Source: Candidatus Onthovicinus excrementipullorum (lineage in GTDB: Bacteria; Bacillota; Clostridia; Oscillospirales; Acutalibacteraceae). From it: a stretch of DNA of 64,000 nucleotides. The position numbers were made by a program, and so were the translations under genes. The notes under the pieces are model-generated. The model saw only the letters and a list, made by a program, of their open reading frames with translations, ran no database searches and was not told the DNA's origin. Of the stretch, positions 49,362-58,362 are shown piece after piece. Position 1 is the first letter of the stretch. The number at the start of each line of letters is the position of its first letter. The DNA is taken from contig DVHG01000025.1 of NCBI GenBank assembly GCA_018712345.1, positions 186,001-250,000 on the forward strand, read 5' to 3'.

Positions 49362-51059
49362 ATGAAACTTGTAAACATGGCTAAATCGCTGGTAAAAGAA
49401 ATCACTGGACACTGGAAAAAACCAAAGGAAGGGGAGTATGTCTCCTATAAGGAGTTTACGTATCTGGTCCTGGGTATTGGCGGCAACATGTGTGCAGCCA
49501 GCGCGAGCTATAATCTTACATTTTCGGCCGGCTGCATGTTCGTCGGCGCCATTTATGGCCTGCGGATGATGGATTTTGCCATCCTGGGTGTCGTGAACCT
49601 GGTGTTCAACTACATCTTTTCCCCAATTAACATGATCATCACCGATAATCTCGGTTCTCCGTCCAAAAAGACCATGCGGATGATCAACTGGGCGAATCTG
49701 CTTTTCCTCGTGCTCGGCATCGCGGCGTTTTTTGTCCCACAGGAGCCGTTCGAGCAATTTATGCCCGCGCTCCCGCAGGTCATTGGCAGCAAATTCCTGC
49801 TTCAGGTCTTCAGCACCTATTACAACATCTTTGTCTACAGGAAGTTCAGTCCCAAGTTTGGCAAGTACCGCTGCTGGATCATCGCCAACACCATTCCGTA
49901 TATGCTCTCCCTTATGCTGCTCGTCCTGTTCCCGTACAATTCGCTGGATTATAACAATAAATTCTGGGTCATGCACCTCTTCTTTTCCTTCTGGGGATGC
50001 TTTGGCTCCTGCTTTTCACAGACGGGCAATATCCAGAATGTCATTTCCCCCAACACGGACGAGCGGGCCAAGATTATGTCCTATGGCTCTTTTCTCTGGA
50101 GCCTGTTTCCGTCCATCTATAATATCATTTTCCCGGTATTCGCCACGCTTGCGGGCGGCATGACCAGCATTAATACATACCGGATCGTCGTTCCGGTAAT
50201 CATCCTGATTTTTGCGCCGTTTTCACTGTTCCTGATCTTCGGAGTAAAAGACCGCGTCATTCAGGAACATGACCACAGGCCTCAGGTGGATATGAAGAAT
50301 GGGTTCAAAGCCGTTCTGAAAAACAAGTATCTGTGGATTACCAATATTTCCTCCTGGCTGTCCTCCCTTTCCGCCGGGATCATTAACATTATTAACATGG
50401 TCGTTATCTACTCCATGCGGCAGGATTGGGTTATGGGCATCACTTCCACCATCCTCGGCACGGCCTGTGTCCCGGGGATGTTCCTGGCGCCAACGCTGAT
50501 CAAAAAGTTTGGCAAAAAGCGGATTATTCTGTTCTGCAAATACGCATCCGTCGCCTGTCTCGGGATCACGGGGATCGGCGTATATCTGGACAGCTTGCTC
50601 ATCATCATTCTGTCATCGTATGTATCGTCCCTGTTCAATTCGGTGGTCAGCATCGCCAACAGTGCAATTACCGCGGATATTTGGGATTATCAGCAGTATA
50701 TCTCCGGCGAGCGCCTCGATGGTTGCATGGGAATATTCGGCTATATTTCGGCCCCCCTTACGACCCTTACGGCCATGCTCGTTCCGTTCCTTTACGGATT
50801 GGTGGGCTTTACGTCCGATTGGAACATCCTCTATGATTCAACCATCCGCACGGAGGTCTTCCTGATTACAGTCGTCGTCAGCGCGGTGGCGGGTTTGCTT
50901 GCAACGATTCCCTATCACTTTTATGACTTTACGGAAAAGCGCCATGAAAAGATCATGGATGAACTCCGGGAACGGGCGCTCGAGATTGAGCAGGATCAAA
51001 AAACGGACGGCGTCAACGAAGAGAAAGCTGCTGAAACAGCTGATAAAGTAACAGTATAA
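49362..51059 (+). CDS. MFS/GPH-type sugar transporter
   Basis: A 565-residue transporter with about 12 helices and a long charged C-terminus. The GPH-like region SPNTDERAKIMSYGSF matches the TPNSDER motif of the family, and SAITADIWDYQQYISGERLDG matches its C-terminal half. The ATG at 49362 has GGAGGGG 5 bases upstream. It is cotranscribed with the leucine-rich-repeat lipoprotein gene that starts 15 bases later. The substrate is unknown. Confidence 0.83.
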   Translation: MKLVNMAKSLVKEITGHWKKPKEGEYVSYKEFTYLVLGIGGNMCAASASYNLTFSAGCMFVGAIYGLRMMDFAILGVVNLVFNYIFSPINMIITDNLGSPSKKTMRMINWANLLFLVLGIAAFFVPQEPFEQFMPALPQVIGSKFLLQVFSTYYNIFVYRKFSPKFGKYRCWIIANTIPYMLSLMLLVLFPYNSLDYNNKFWVMHLFFSFWGCFGSCFSQTGNIQNVISPNTDERAKIMSYGSFLWSLFPSIYNIIFPVFATLAGGMTSINTYRIVVPVIILIFAPFSLFLIFGVKDRVIQEHDHRPQVDMKNGFKAVLKNKYLWITNISSWLSSLSAGIINIINMVVIYSMRQDWVMGITSTILGTACVPGMFLAPTLIKKFGKKRIILFCKYASVACLGITGIGVYLDSLLIIILSSYVSSLFNSVVSIANSAITADIWDYQQYISGERLDGCMGIFGYISAPLTTLTAMLVPFLYGLVGFTSDWNILYDSTIRTEVFLITVVVSAVAGLLATIPYHFYDFTEKRHEKIMDELRERALEIEQDQKTDGVNEEKAAETADKVTV

Positions 51060-51073
51060 TGGCGGTGGGCGTA

Positions 51074-51913
51074 ATGAAAATGAAAAAAGTATTAGCGGCA
51101 GTTGTTCTATTCGCGTTTGCGGTGACGATGTTCTCCTCGTGCACAACGAGCGAGACGCTGGAGTACAGAGAGAATGATGACGGATACGGTGTTTATCGGT
51201 ATACAAGTTCATCGGTGGAGACGGAGTTTACCGTACCCGATACTTACGCGGGAAAACCGGTGACGGAGCTCCAGGCGTTCAGCTTTGCCAATGCATCGTA
51301 TCTGAAAACGCTCAATATCGGTAAAAATATTAGAACGATTGATGTTTGGGCGCTGACAAACTGCACGGAGCTTGAGACGATCAACGTCAGTGCGGAGAAC
51401 CCCTATTTCTGTTCGGTCGACGGCGTGCTCTATACCAAGGATATGACGGAGCTTGTAGCGTATCCCAACGGTAAAACAAAACTAAAGACCGATCAGGACG
51501 GTACGCTTACAGGCGGTGGTTCACTGGTGCTTCCGGATACGGTAAAGGTTATCCGGGACAATGCGTGCTATCTCTGTTCAAACCTCTATTCCATCACGTT
51601 GAATGAAGGGCTTGAGAAAGTGGGGAACAGAGCGTTCCTCAAATGCACCAATTTGCAGGAAATCAATCTGCCCAATACGGTCAGGGAGATTGGGACGGAC
51701 GCCTTTTCCTACTGCGATTCCGTCAAGTCGCTGGAGATTCCGTCCTCGGTTGAATCCATCGGCGACTATGCGTTCTTTTCCACGGCTTCAAGTATTGAAA
51801 AAATCGTTGTCCACCAGGCCTCACCCGAAGAGCTTCAACTGGGGCAGGACTGGATCCCGCATCAGAAGGATAAAGTGAACGTGAAGGTGCCTGTTGAGTA
51901 TGTAGCAGACTGA
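51074..51913 (+). CDS. BspA-like leucine-rich-repeat lipoprotein
   Basis: A 279-residue surface protein with a signal peptide and a lipobox-like FSSC (Cys at about 22). Tandem LRR_5 repeats of about 23 residues follow (LKTLNIGKNIRTIDVWAL, LYSITLNEGLEKVGNRAF, LQEINLPNTVREIGTDAF). These repeats usually bind proteins or glycans. It lies directly after the sugar transporter and could help bind its substrate, which is inference. Confidence 0.85.
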   Translation: MKMKKVLAAVVLFAFAVTMFSSCTTSETLEYRENDDGYGVYRYTSSSVETEFTVPDTYAGKPVTELQAFSFANASYLKTLNIGKNIRTIDVWALTNCTELETINVSAENPYFCSVDGVLYTKDMTELVAYPNGKTKLKTDQDGTLTGGGSLVLPDTVKVIRDNACYLCSNLYSITLNEGLEKVGNRAFLKCTNLQEINLPNTVREIGTDAFSYCDSVKSLEIPSSVESIGDYAFFSTASSIEKIVVHQASPEELQLGQDWIPHQKDKVNVKVPVEYVAD

Positions 51914-51988
51914 ACGATGTAATCAGTAAAAAACATAAACCTAACCGCAAAATTTAAAATGAGCTTCCACAATTTTAAGTGGAATCAA

Positions 51989-52024
51989 AAGCGTCCGAAA
52001 GTTTATTGCTTTCAGACGCTTTTT
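51989..52024 (+). terminator. Terminator of the symporter-lipoprotein operon
   Basis: AAGCGTCCGAAAG pairs with CTTTCAGACGCTT (one mismatch) then TTTT. Confidence 0.85.
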
Positions 52025-52118
52025 CAATGGGCGGAACATAAAAACTCATAAAATCCCGCTGATGCGGCAAGAATAATCCCAGCGTCCAATTTTTGATTTT
52101 AAAAGGAGGTCGTTATCC

Positions 52119-52562
52119 ATGCCTATCACCGGCAAGGAGTATGACAAAATGGCCCAGAAGGCATCTCCGCCCTCGCGCACGGCTCTCAACTGCCTGAAAG
52201 CGTTCCTGATCGGCGGGCTCATCTGCGCAATCGGAGAGGGGTTTTACCAGCTCTATCTGTATGCTGGGCTTGACGACAAGCAGGCGCGCGCGGCGGAGAC
52301 GGTAACGCTTATCGCCATCACGGCAATCCTGACCGCGATCGGCGTCTTTGATAAGATCGCCCGCCACGCGGGGGCCGGCACCATCGTCCCGATCACCGGA
52401 TTTGCCAATTCCGTCGTCTCCCCGGCGCTCGAATTCCAGAGCGAGGGGCGGATCATGGGCACCGGCGTGCAGATGTTTACGATTGCGGGGCCGGTCATTG
52501 TGTACGGTACGGCGGCCGCCGTGCTGTACGGCCTGATTATTTATCTGTTTCAACTCTATTAA
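52119..52562 (+). CDS. spoVAC: Stage V sporulation protein AC
   Basis: A 147-residue membrane protein of the SpoVA channel with motifs CLKAFLIGGLICAIGEG and AGAGTIVPITGFANSV. SpoVAC acts as a mechanosensitive channel for dipicolinic acid in Bacillus. The start has AAAGGAGGTCG upstream. It is followed by spoVAD 13 bases later. Confidence 0.92.
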   Translation: MPITGKEYDKMAQKASPPSRTALNCLKAFLIGGLICAIGEGFYQLYLYAGLDDKQARAAETVTLIAITAILTAIGVFDKIARHAGAGTIVPITGFANSVVSPALEFQSEGRIMGTGVQMFTIAGPVIVYGTAAAVLYGLIIYLFQLY

Positions 52563-52575
52563 GGGGGGGACCTGT

Positions 52576-53598
52576 ATGCCGATCAGAACGGGGCGATATG
52601 TCTTGACACTGCCCTCCGGCCCGGTCATCACCGGCAGCGCCGCCGTGGTGGGCAAAAAGGAGGGCGAGGGCCCGCTGGGGCAAGAGTTTGACCATATTTT
52701 TACCGATACCACCATGGGGGAATCCTCCTGGGAAAAGGCGGAGAGCGCCCTCGTGCGGGAGGCAATCATTCGCGCGCTGGCCAAGGCGTCCCTCTCCTCC
52801 GCGGAGATCGATGTGATCTTCTCCGGCGATCTTTTAAACCAGTGCATTGCTACCACATTTGGCCTGCGGGAGCTGGACATTCCCTTCGCGGGACTGTATG
52901 GTGCGTGCTCAACCATGGCGCTCTCTCTGGCAATGGCGGCCGTGTTCGCAGACAGCGGTGCGGCCAATAACGCCATTGCCTCCACGTCGTCCCACTTTGC
53001 ATCGGCGGAAAAGCAGTTCCGCTATCCGCTCGAGTATGGTGGCCAGCGCCCGCCCTCCGCCCAGTGGACGGCCACGGCGGCCGGAGCCGCCGTGGTGAGC
53101 AAATCGGGCGGCGGCCCGCGGATTGAGCAGGTACTGTTCGGACGGATTCAGGACCTCGGCATTAAAGATGCCAACAACATGGGCGCGGCCATGGCGCCCG
53201 CGGCCTGTGCGACAATCGCCGACTTCCTGCGGGACACCAATACAAAACCAACGGACTACGATATGATCCTCACCGGGGATCTCGGCGCGGTCGGTTCCAA
53301 GCTGCTGATCGAGCTGATGCAGAAGCAGGAGGGGATCGATATCTCGCCGGTGCACGCGGACTGCGGCCTGATGCTCTATTCGCTTGATGAGCAAGACGTC
53401 AACTCGGGCGCATCCGGCTGTGGCTGCTCGGGCAGCGTGGTGTGTTCCTATATCATGAAGCGGCTCACAACCGGCGCGCTCAAACGGGTGCTCTTTGTGG
53501 GGACGGGGGCGCTGATGTCCCCGACCTCCTCCCGGCAGGGGGAGAGCATCCCCGGCGTGGCCCATGCGGTGCTGCTCACCTCAACGGGAAGGGAGTGA
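52576..53598 (+). CDS. spoVAD: Stage V sporulation protein AD
   Basis: A 340-residue thiolase-fold protein that binds dipicolinic acid and guides its uptake into the forespore. Motifs are GPVITGSAAVVGKKEGEGPLG, YGACSTMALSLAMAA and GASGCGCSGSVV near the C-terminus. The start has AAGGGGGGGA upstream. Length and order after spoVAC are normal; spoVAE is missing from this locus and lies at 39437. Confidence 0.93.
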   Translation: MPIRTGRYVLTLPSGPVITGSAAVVGKKEGEGPLGQEFDHIFTDTTMGESSWEKAESALVREAIIRALAKASLSSAEIDVIFSGDLLNQCIATTFGLRELDIPFAGLYGACSTMALSLAMAAVFADSGAANNAIASTSSHFASAEKQFRYPLEYGGQRPPSAQWTATAAGAAVVSKSGGGPRIEQVLFGRIQDLGIKDANNMGAAMAPAACATIADFLRDTNTKPTDYDMILTGDLGAVGSKLLIELMQKQEGIDISPVHADCGLMLYSLDEQDVNSGASGCGCSGSVVCSYIMKRLTTGALKRVLFVGTGALMSPTSSRQGESIPGVAHAVLLTSTGRE

Positions 53599-53605
53599 TA
53601 CGAAA

Positions 53606-53788
53606 ATGATGAAGGATGTCCGGCGCGATCTGGGGATCATCTCCTACGCCGCCAAGTCGATCAAATGGATGTATATCCTGCGCAAGGCGCTCACCGTGGG
53701 CGTGATCGTCTTCACCGGGGTGGAGCTCCTCCGGCTTTTTTTGAAAAACAAGGATGAAATGGGCGAAAAGATCGGCATGTTTTTATAA
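53606..53788 (+). CDS. Small membrane protein after spoVAD
   Basis: A 60-residue protein with one membrane helix (about 24-46) and a charged C-terminus (LKNKDEMGEKIGMFL). The ATG has GGGAGTGATACG upstream. It starts 8 bases after the spoVAD stop and ends before the terminator, in the position where spoVAE is usually found. I recognise no family. Confidence 0.7.
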   Translation: MMKDVRRDLGIISYAAKSIKWMYILRKALTVGVIVFTGVELLRLFLKNKDEMGEKIGMFL

Positions 53789-53802
53789 AATGTGGTATAC
53801 TA

Positions 53803-53833
53803 TAGCTGCATCCAGATGGGTGCAGCTATTTTT
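53803..53833 (+). terminator. Terminator of the spoVA transcript
   Basis: TAGCTGCATCC pairs with GGTGCAGCTA, followed by TTTTT. Confidence 0.8.
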
Positions 53834-53868
53834 ACATAGTGATTTTGTTTGGAACGGAGCTGAGAGCG

Positions 53869-54990
53869 ATGATTTTAAAGAATGCAACCATCTATGGTGA
53901 TGATTTTATCCCGCGCCGCGCCGATATCGCGGTGGAGGGGGAGAGGATTGCCAGGATCGGCGAAGCACTCTCCGGCACGGGGGAGATGCTGGACTTTTCC
54001 GGCTGCACGGTAATCCCGGGGTTTATTGATATCCATACCCACGGCTGCGCCGGGGCGGATACGATGGACGCCACGGAGGAGGCCCTGCGCACCATGTCCG
54101 AGTGCCAGGCAAGCCACGGGGTAACCTCCTTCTGCCCGACCACGATGACCCTGCCCTATGAAGAACTGGCCGCAGCGCTCACTGCCGCCAGAGCATACAT
54201 GGGCCGCGAGACTGGCGCCTACATTCAGGGAATCAACATGGAAGGGCCATACATCTCCATGGAAAAAAAGGGCGCGCAGAATCCGGCCTATGTCCGCAGG
54301 CCGGACTTTGAGGAGTTTGAAAAGCTGAGCGCGCTCTGCCCGGTAAAACTGGTCGATGTGGCGCCGGAGACAGAGGGTGCGTATGACTTTGCGGACAGGG
54401 CGTGCACAATCTGCACGGTCAGTGAGGCGCACACTGCCGCCAACTATGCGCAGGCGCGCGACGGCTTCCGCCACGGCTTTACCCACGCCACCCATCTGTA
54501 CAACGCCATGACGGCCCTCACCACGCGTGAGGCAGGCGTCGTCGGCGCGGTGCTGGAAAACAGCGGCGTGACCGCGGAGCTCATCTGCGACGGGTTCCAT
54601 ATCGCGCCGCCCGTGCTGCGCGTCACCTTCCAGGCGCTCGGCAAGGACCGCGCCTGCGTCGTGAGCGACTCCATGAAGGCGGCCGGCCTGCCCGACGGGG
54701 ACTATGAGCTCGGGGGCCAGCCGGTCTATGTTCGCGGCGGCAAGGCACTGCTGAAGGATGGCACCATTGCCGCGAGTACCTCCAACATCCATGAGGAATT
54801 TAAAAATCTGATCGCCTTTGGCATTCCGTTTGAGACGGCGCTGCGCGCGTGCACGATCAATCCCGCGCGCGCCATCAAGGCGGACGATACCACCGGCAGC
54901 ATCAGGGTGGGTAAATATGCAGATCTCGTCGTCCTTGACCGGGAGAATGAAATCAGTGCCGTCTTTATCAAGGGCGTCCGCCGTGTCTGA
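53869..54990 (+). CDS. nagA: N-acetylglucosamine-6-phosphate deacetylase
   Basis: A 373-residue amidohydrolase. Metal motif is DIHTHGCAG (H56, H58), the middle ligands HGFTHATHL and the catalytic Asp in VSDSMKAAG. It removes the acetyl group from GlcNAc-6-phosphate for amino-sugar use and wall recycling. The ATG at 53869 has CGGAG upstream; an earlier in-frame start at 53839 has no site. No nagB or PTS gene is next to it. Confidence 0.94.
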   Translation: MILKNATIYGDDFIPRRADIAVEGERIARIGEALSGTGEMLDFSGCTVIPGFIDIHTHGCAGADTMDATEEALRTMSECQASHGVTSFCPTTMTLPYEELAAALTAARAYMGRETGAYIQGINMEGPYISMEKKGAQNPAYVRRPDFEEFEKLSALCPVKLVDVAPETEGAYDFADRACTICTVSEAHTAANYAQARDGFRHGFTHATHLYNAMTALTTREAGVVGAVLENSGVTAELICDGFHIAPPVLRVTFQALGKDRACVVSDSMKAAGLPDGDYELGGQPVYVRGGKALLKDGTIAASTSNIHEEFKNLIAFGIPFETALRACTINPARAIKADDTTGSIRVGKYADLVVLDRENEISAVFIKGVRRV

Positions 54991-55010
54991 TCCGCAGGGG
55001 GTAGGCTGAA

Positions 55011-55382
55011 ATGTTTTTTCAGCAGGACTGGCTGATGCGGCAGATTGATATGTTCATTCAGGAACTGGTGCGCCTGTTTGACCGCGAACTGCCGGACCCG
55101 TTCTCCGAGGAGCTAAACGGGTATGGCACGGAGGGGGAGGCTGATCCGCTTGCGGCACAGCTGAACGCATTGATGGATGGCGGAAAAATCAACGCGGCGG
55201 AGAATTTGCTGTTTGACCGGATTGGCGGCGGAGCCCCTGTACCTATCAGGACGGGGCTTGATTTTTACGCCCGGCTCAACCGGAAGAGTGACGAGTTTTT
55301 GGAAACCCACGATTTCTCCCGTGAGGAGGTCCGGGAGGGGCTGGAGGACTTTGCCCACGCGTATGGGATTAATCTGATATAA
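55011..55382 (+). CDS. Hypothetical acidic helical protein (DUF6483-like)
   Basis: A 123-residue soluble protein that is rich in helices and acidic residues, starting MFFQQDWLMRQIDMFI. It follows nagA by 20 bases and has CAGGGGG upstream, so it may be cotranscribed. It resembles the uncharacterised DUF6483 group, but I am not sure. No catalytic motif is visible. Confidence 0.65.
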   Translation: MFFQQDWLMRQIDMFIQELVRLFDRELPDPFSEELNGYGTEGEADPLAAQLNALMDGGKINAAENLLFDRIGGGAPVPIRTGLDFYARLNRKSDEFLETHDFSREEVREGLEDFAHAYGINLI

Positions 55383-55398
55383 TACACTATTTTTGTAG

Positions 55399-55440
55399 GA
55401 TGCCGTACATCTTGTATCAGATGTGCGGCATTATTTATTT
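55399..55440 (+). terminator. Terminator after the DUF6483-like gene
   Basis: GATGCCGTACATC pairs with GATGTGCGGCAT (imperfect), then a T-rich tail. From 55441 to 55676 the DNA is AT-rich and holds no supportable gene. Confidence 0.7.
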
Positions 55441-55676
55441 TATGAGCAAATACATTATCCGGCTTTTACTTGATTTATCCGGAGGATGATTGTTTTTTCA
55501 CCGGCGCCGTTGTAATCTGTACTTATTGTTAGGAAAAAAGTAGACATTGTCTATATAAACAAGAGTGTGACAAAAAATATATTCTTATAGTGCACAAAGT
55601 TTTCGCTCTGGTTGTGTTGTATTTAACAAATTTAAATTTGATTAGTGAAACATTATTTACTTTTTTTGTAGAACCA

Positions 55677-55689
55677 TGATAGGATGAAT
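55677..55689 (+). promoter_or_regulatory. Extended -10 core shared with the downstream ABC operon
   Basis: TGATAGGATGAAT; the same 13 bases stand at 59981-59993. TG-N-TAGGAT resembles an extended -10. No clear -35 is common to both. Confidence 0.5.
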
Positions 55690-55712
55690 TTGAAATCAAT
55701 TGATTTCAAATT
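55687..55712. promoter_or_regulatory. 26-bp perfect palindrome, likely operator
   Basis: Arms of 13 bases each (AATTTGAAATCAA with TTGATTTCAAATT), no spacer. It lies at the predicted transcription start of the secreted-peptide operon. Confidence 0.75.
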
Positions 55713-55797
55713 TTAAAAAAGAGGGCGATTCCAATGGGCATCGAAATTAGAAAGAGGTGTGTCGAATTTTTAGAGCTTAGAGAAAGGATGTTCATAA

Positions 55798-56214
55798 ATG
55801 AAGAAATTTAAAAAAGCATTAGTTTCTATTCTTGTTATTGGAGTGCTGGGGGCTTGTCTAACTGTACCGGCTTTTGCAGCGGGCAGTACTGTTTATGCTT
55901 ATTTGGGGTTGGATGATACAATCGCATATGCAGGAGAGACAACACAATCGCATAACAGTGCTCATGTAACAGGTACGGTCTATGCGGAGTCGAAGCACGG
56001 GGTGGAGTACCGCGCAAAGAGCAAAAAAAATGGATCCGGCGGCTGGTTTACGAGAAGAACCTTTAATTTTAATGATTCCGCCTTGGATCAATACTTGGAC
56101 GATTGGGCTGCCCCATTGGGGAACGATTGTTGGACATTGGAAATTGAACCGAACGGTCCGCTCTTTACGAATTGTCGTGCGGAGGGACGCCTGTCCAATA
56201 CAGGCGACGTCTAA
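55798..56214 (+). CDS. Small secreted protein, candidate bacteriocin-like peptide
   Basis: A 138-residue product with a clear signal peptide (charged N-terminus, hydrophobic core, cut near PAFA-AG at about 28). The mature part of about 110 residues is rich in Asn, Ser, Gly and Thr. It has two cysteines in CWTLEIEPNGPLFTNC that could form a disulfide. The start has AGAAAGGATG upstream. It is followed by a strong hairpin and then transporter genes. The layout resembles lactococcin-972-type loci, but the sequence does not clearly match that family. The function is inferred only. Confidence 0.65.
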   Translation: MKKFKKALVSILVIGVLGACLTVPAFAAGSTVYAYLGLDDTIAYAGETTQSHNSAHVTGTVYAESKHGVEYRAKSKKNGSGGWFTRRTFNFNDSALDQYLDDWAAPLGNDCWTLEIEPNGPLFTNCRAEGRLSNTGDV

Positions 56215-56225
56215 AATTTTCTTTC

Positions 56226-56259
56226 ACGGTTTCAGCTGCCAAAAGGCAGCTGAAACCGT
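56226..56259 (+). terminator. Strong intercistronic hairpin
   Basis: A 15-bp perfect stem with AAAA loop; the tail is CCTTGT, a poor T tract. It could act as a partial terminator or an RNA-stabilising end for the peptide mRNA. Confidence 0.65.
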
Positions 56260-56310
56260 CCTTGTACGTTCCGCAAAAAAGAAAACACACCTTCGATTAC
56301 AGGAAAGAAG

Positions 56311-58362
56311 ATGGTATTCGTGCAAGCTTGTCTGAAAAATTCGTGGTTGATTATTTGGCGTAATCCAGTGTTGCGATGGTCGGCAATTGTGCTGTTCCTG
56401 TTAGTACAGCTTTACTCAGGAATCATGACCTTTGTGAACTACAGTGATTTTTTGGCTGCGGTTCTCAGTATCCAATGGGTTTCTACTCTGGTTTTGATTT
56501 TCTTTCTTTTCTGGGGATACGAATTATTCCGCATGGCTGCGACCGTTAATTTGGATGAGGTGTTCGGCGGCATTAAATGGGCAAGGCTGAAGGTATTTGC
56601 CGGTGAATTTTCGCTGACGGCTGTATTTCTTATAGTTATCACCATCTGTGTTTTTTTATGGAATTTGTTGTCCTATCTGATTTCCGGAGCCGGATCTCCC
56701 GCCGCGTTGGGGAACGCACTCATTGCCGGTGTTTTAAATATTTTTTTGCCGGGTTTGATTGCAACGGAGCTGGGTTTTATCTTTGCCAGAAGATTTGAAC
56801 GGCTTACCGCCTATTCCCTGTCAATTCTTTTGGTTTTTCTGAACAGTCCGATTTTATCTCTTGTACGCAACGCTTTGACCGGTATTCCCGATCAGATTGA
56901 AACAGCGTTTAATAGAATTTTAGATGTGTTTGTCATTGTCCCACAAAATCTGACAATGTATCCAAACAGCATGTACGGAATCCCCATAGAACCATATCGT
57001 TGGCAATTGGCTTTTGCCTGGATTTTTTTCCTGCTGTGTATAGTCGTTTTGACTGTACGCACGCGCCGTAATTCAATCAAGTGGATCTCCGGAATTTGTC
57101 TGGCGATGATCTGTGTGAGTCTGGGGGCGGTTTCAGTCGATCATGGTTGTGCATATATCGTAGACAAACGAAGCGATGGCGTAATTGGGTTCGATCAATT
57201 TTATGCCCCTTACAACCGTACAGTAGAAGAGGGGTTTACTTATGATTTTCAGGATCCCGATTTTACAGTATCTGATTATGTTATGGATCTAAAGGTGCAA
57301 AAAGAACTAGAAGCCTCGGTCAAAATGACAATTGATCGTGAAAAACCTTTAGATGCCTACACTTTCACATTGCATCACGGAATCAAAATTGACAGTATTT
57401 CCGACGGTAACGGCGACAAGTTGGACTATGAGCGCGATGGGGATTTTTTTACAATCAAAGGAGAAAACCAGACGCTGCCGGAAGTGATTAAAATCACTTA
57501 TCACGGCTTTAATCCGAATCTCTTCTCGAATGAACAGGCAATCTGTCTGCCCGGAAGCTATGCTTATTATCCGATGCCTGGCCAAAGATTGCTGGTATCG
57601 CGGTATGACGGCGGTTATCTGGCGGAAAACATGGTCAATGCCTCCAATACACAGTTTAAGATAACGCTGGACTACGCCGGTACAGTTTATTGTAATTTGC
57701 CGGAGACGGAGCCGGGCGTCTACGAAGGGGCAGCACAAACAGTGACGTTCCTATCAGGGCTTTTAGACTGTGATAAAGTCGGCGAAGTGACCCTGATTCG
57801 TCCTTCTCTGCGTGAGAAAGGCGAATGGATAGCGGACGATTCACAGTATGAAAAAATCAGTGAGTATCTGGATAAATGCAATGCTGTGCTCGGAACATCT
57901 GGTCGTTTTACATTGGATGGCAAGACGATATTTATGACCGGATCATCCGTATCGACAAATGTAGAAACTGTGGTTTTTGAGGATCATATTATAACAGATG
58001 GAACATATTTGAGCAGTATGGATTTTGGAATAAACAGCATTGCTGTGGAGGTCGCTACGGCCGATATTTCATACCAGGATATGAATCATGATCGGGTCAG
58101 TTTAATCAAAACCTTTAAACGTAAACTGGCCAGATATCTGGAGGGATCTTCGGATGAGCGGATATTTAATCCCTCTGTTGTTTTTGCAAATCAGGAGGCG
58201 TACGCTCTCTCGGTATCAGATCTGATGAATAAGGCGGGAGAAGTTTATACTGACACGGAGCTTTTCAAAAAGATTTATCAATATCTGATCCAACCGGATC
58301 CAGATCAGTCCGCACGGGATTTTTTATATGGATTATTAAACCGTGAAGGAGGAAAATCGTAA
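56311..58362 (+). CDS. ABC-2-like permease fused to an extracytoplasmic domain
   Basis: A 683-residue protein. About six helices in residues 10-275 resemble an ABC-2 permease. A further helix at about 255-285 leads into an extracytoplasmic domain of about 380 residues. That domain (DAYTFTLHHGIKIDSISD, YYPMPGQR) looks like the N-terminal beta-domain of M1 aminopeptidases, but no HExxH zinc motif is present. The start has AGGAAAG upstream. The stop overlaps the ATPase start by one base. It probably forms the membrane part of a transporter with the next two genes. Confidence 0.7.
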   Translation: MVFVQACLKNSWLIIWRNPVLRWSAIVLFLLVQLYSGIMTFVNYSDFLAAVLSIQWVSTLVLIFFLFWGYELFRMAATVNLDEVFGGIKWARLKVFAGEFSLTAVFLIVITICVFLWNLLSYLISGAGSPAALGNALIAGVLNIFLPGLIATELGFIFARRFERLTAYSLSILLVFLNSPILSLVRNALTGIPDQIETAFNRILDVFVIVPQNLTMYPNSMYGIPIEPYRWQLAFAWIFFLLCIVVLTVRTRRNSIKWISGICLAMICVSLGAVSVDHGCAYIVDKRSDGVIGFDQFYAPYNRTVEEGFTYDFQDPDFTVSDYVMDLKVQKELEASVKMTIDREKPLDAYTFTLHHGIKIDSISDGNGDKLDYERDGDFFTIKGENQTLPEVIKITYHGFNPNLFSNEQAICLPGSYAYYPMPGQRLLVSRYDGGYLAENMVNASNTQFKITLDYAGTVYCNLPETEPGVYEGAAQTVTFLSGLLDCDKVGEVTLIRPSLREKGEWIADDSQYEKISEYLDKCNAVLGTSGRFTLDGKTIFMTGSSVSTNVETVVFEDHIITDGTYLSSMDFGINSIAVEVATADISYQDMNHDRVSLIKTFKRKLARYLEGSSDERIFNPSVVFANQEAYALSVSDLMNKAGEVYTDTELFKKIYQYLIQPDPDQSARDFLYGLLNREGGKS

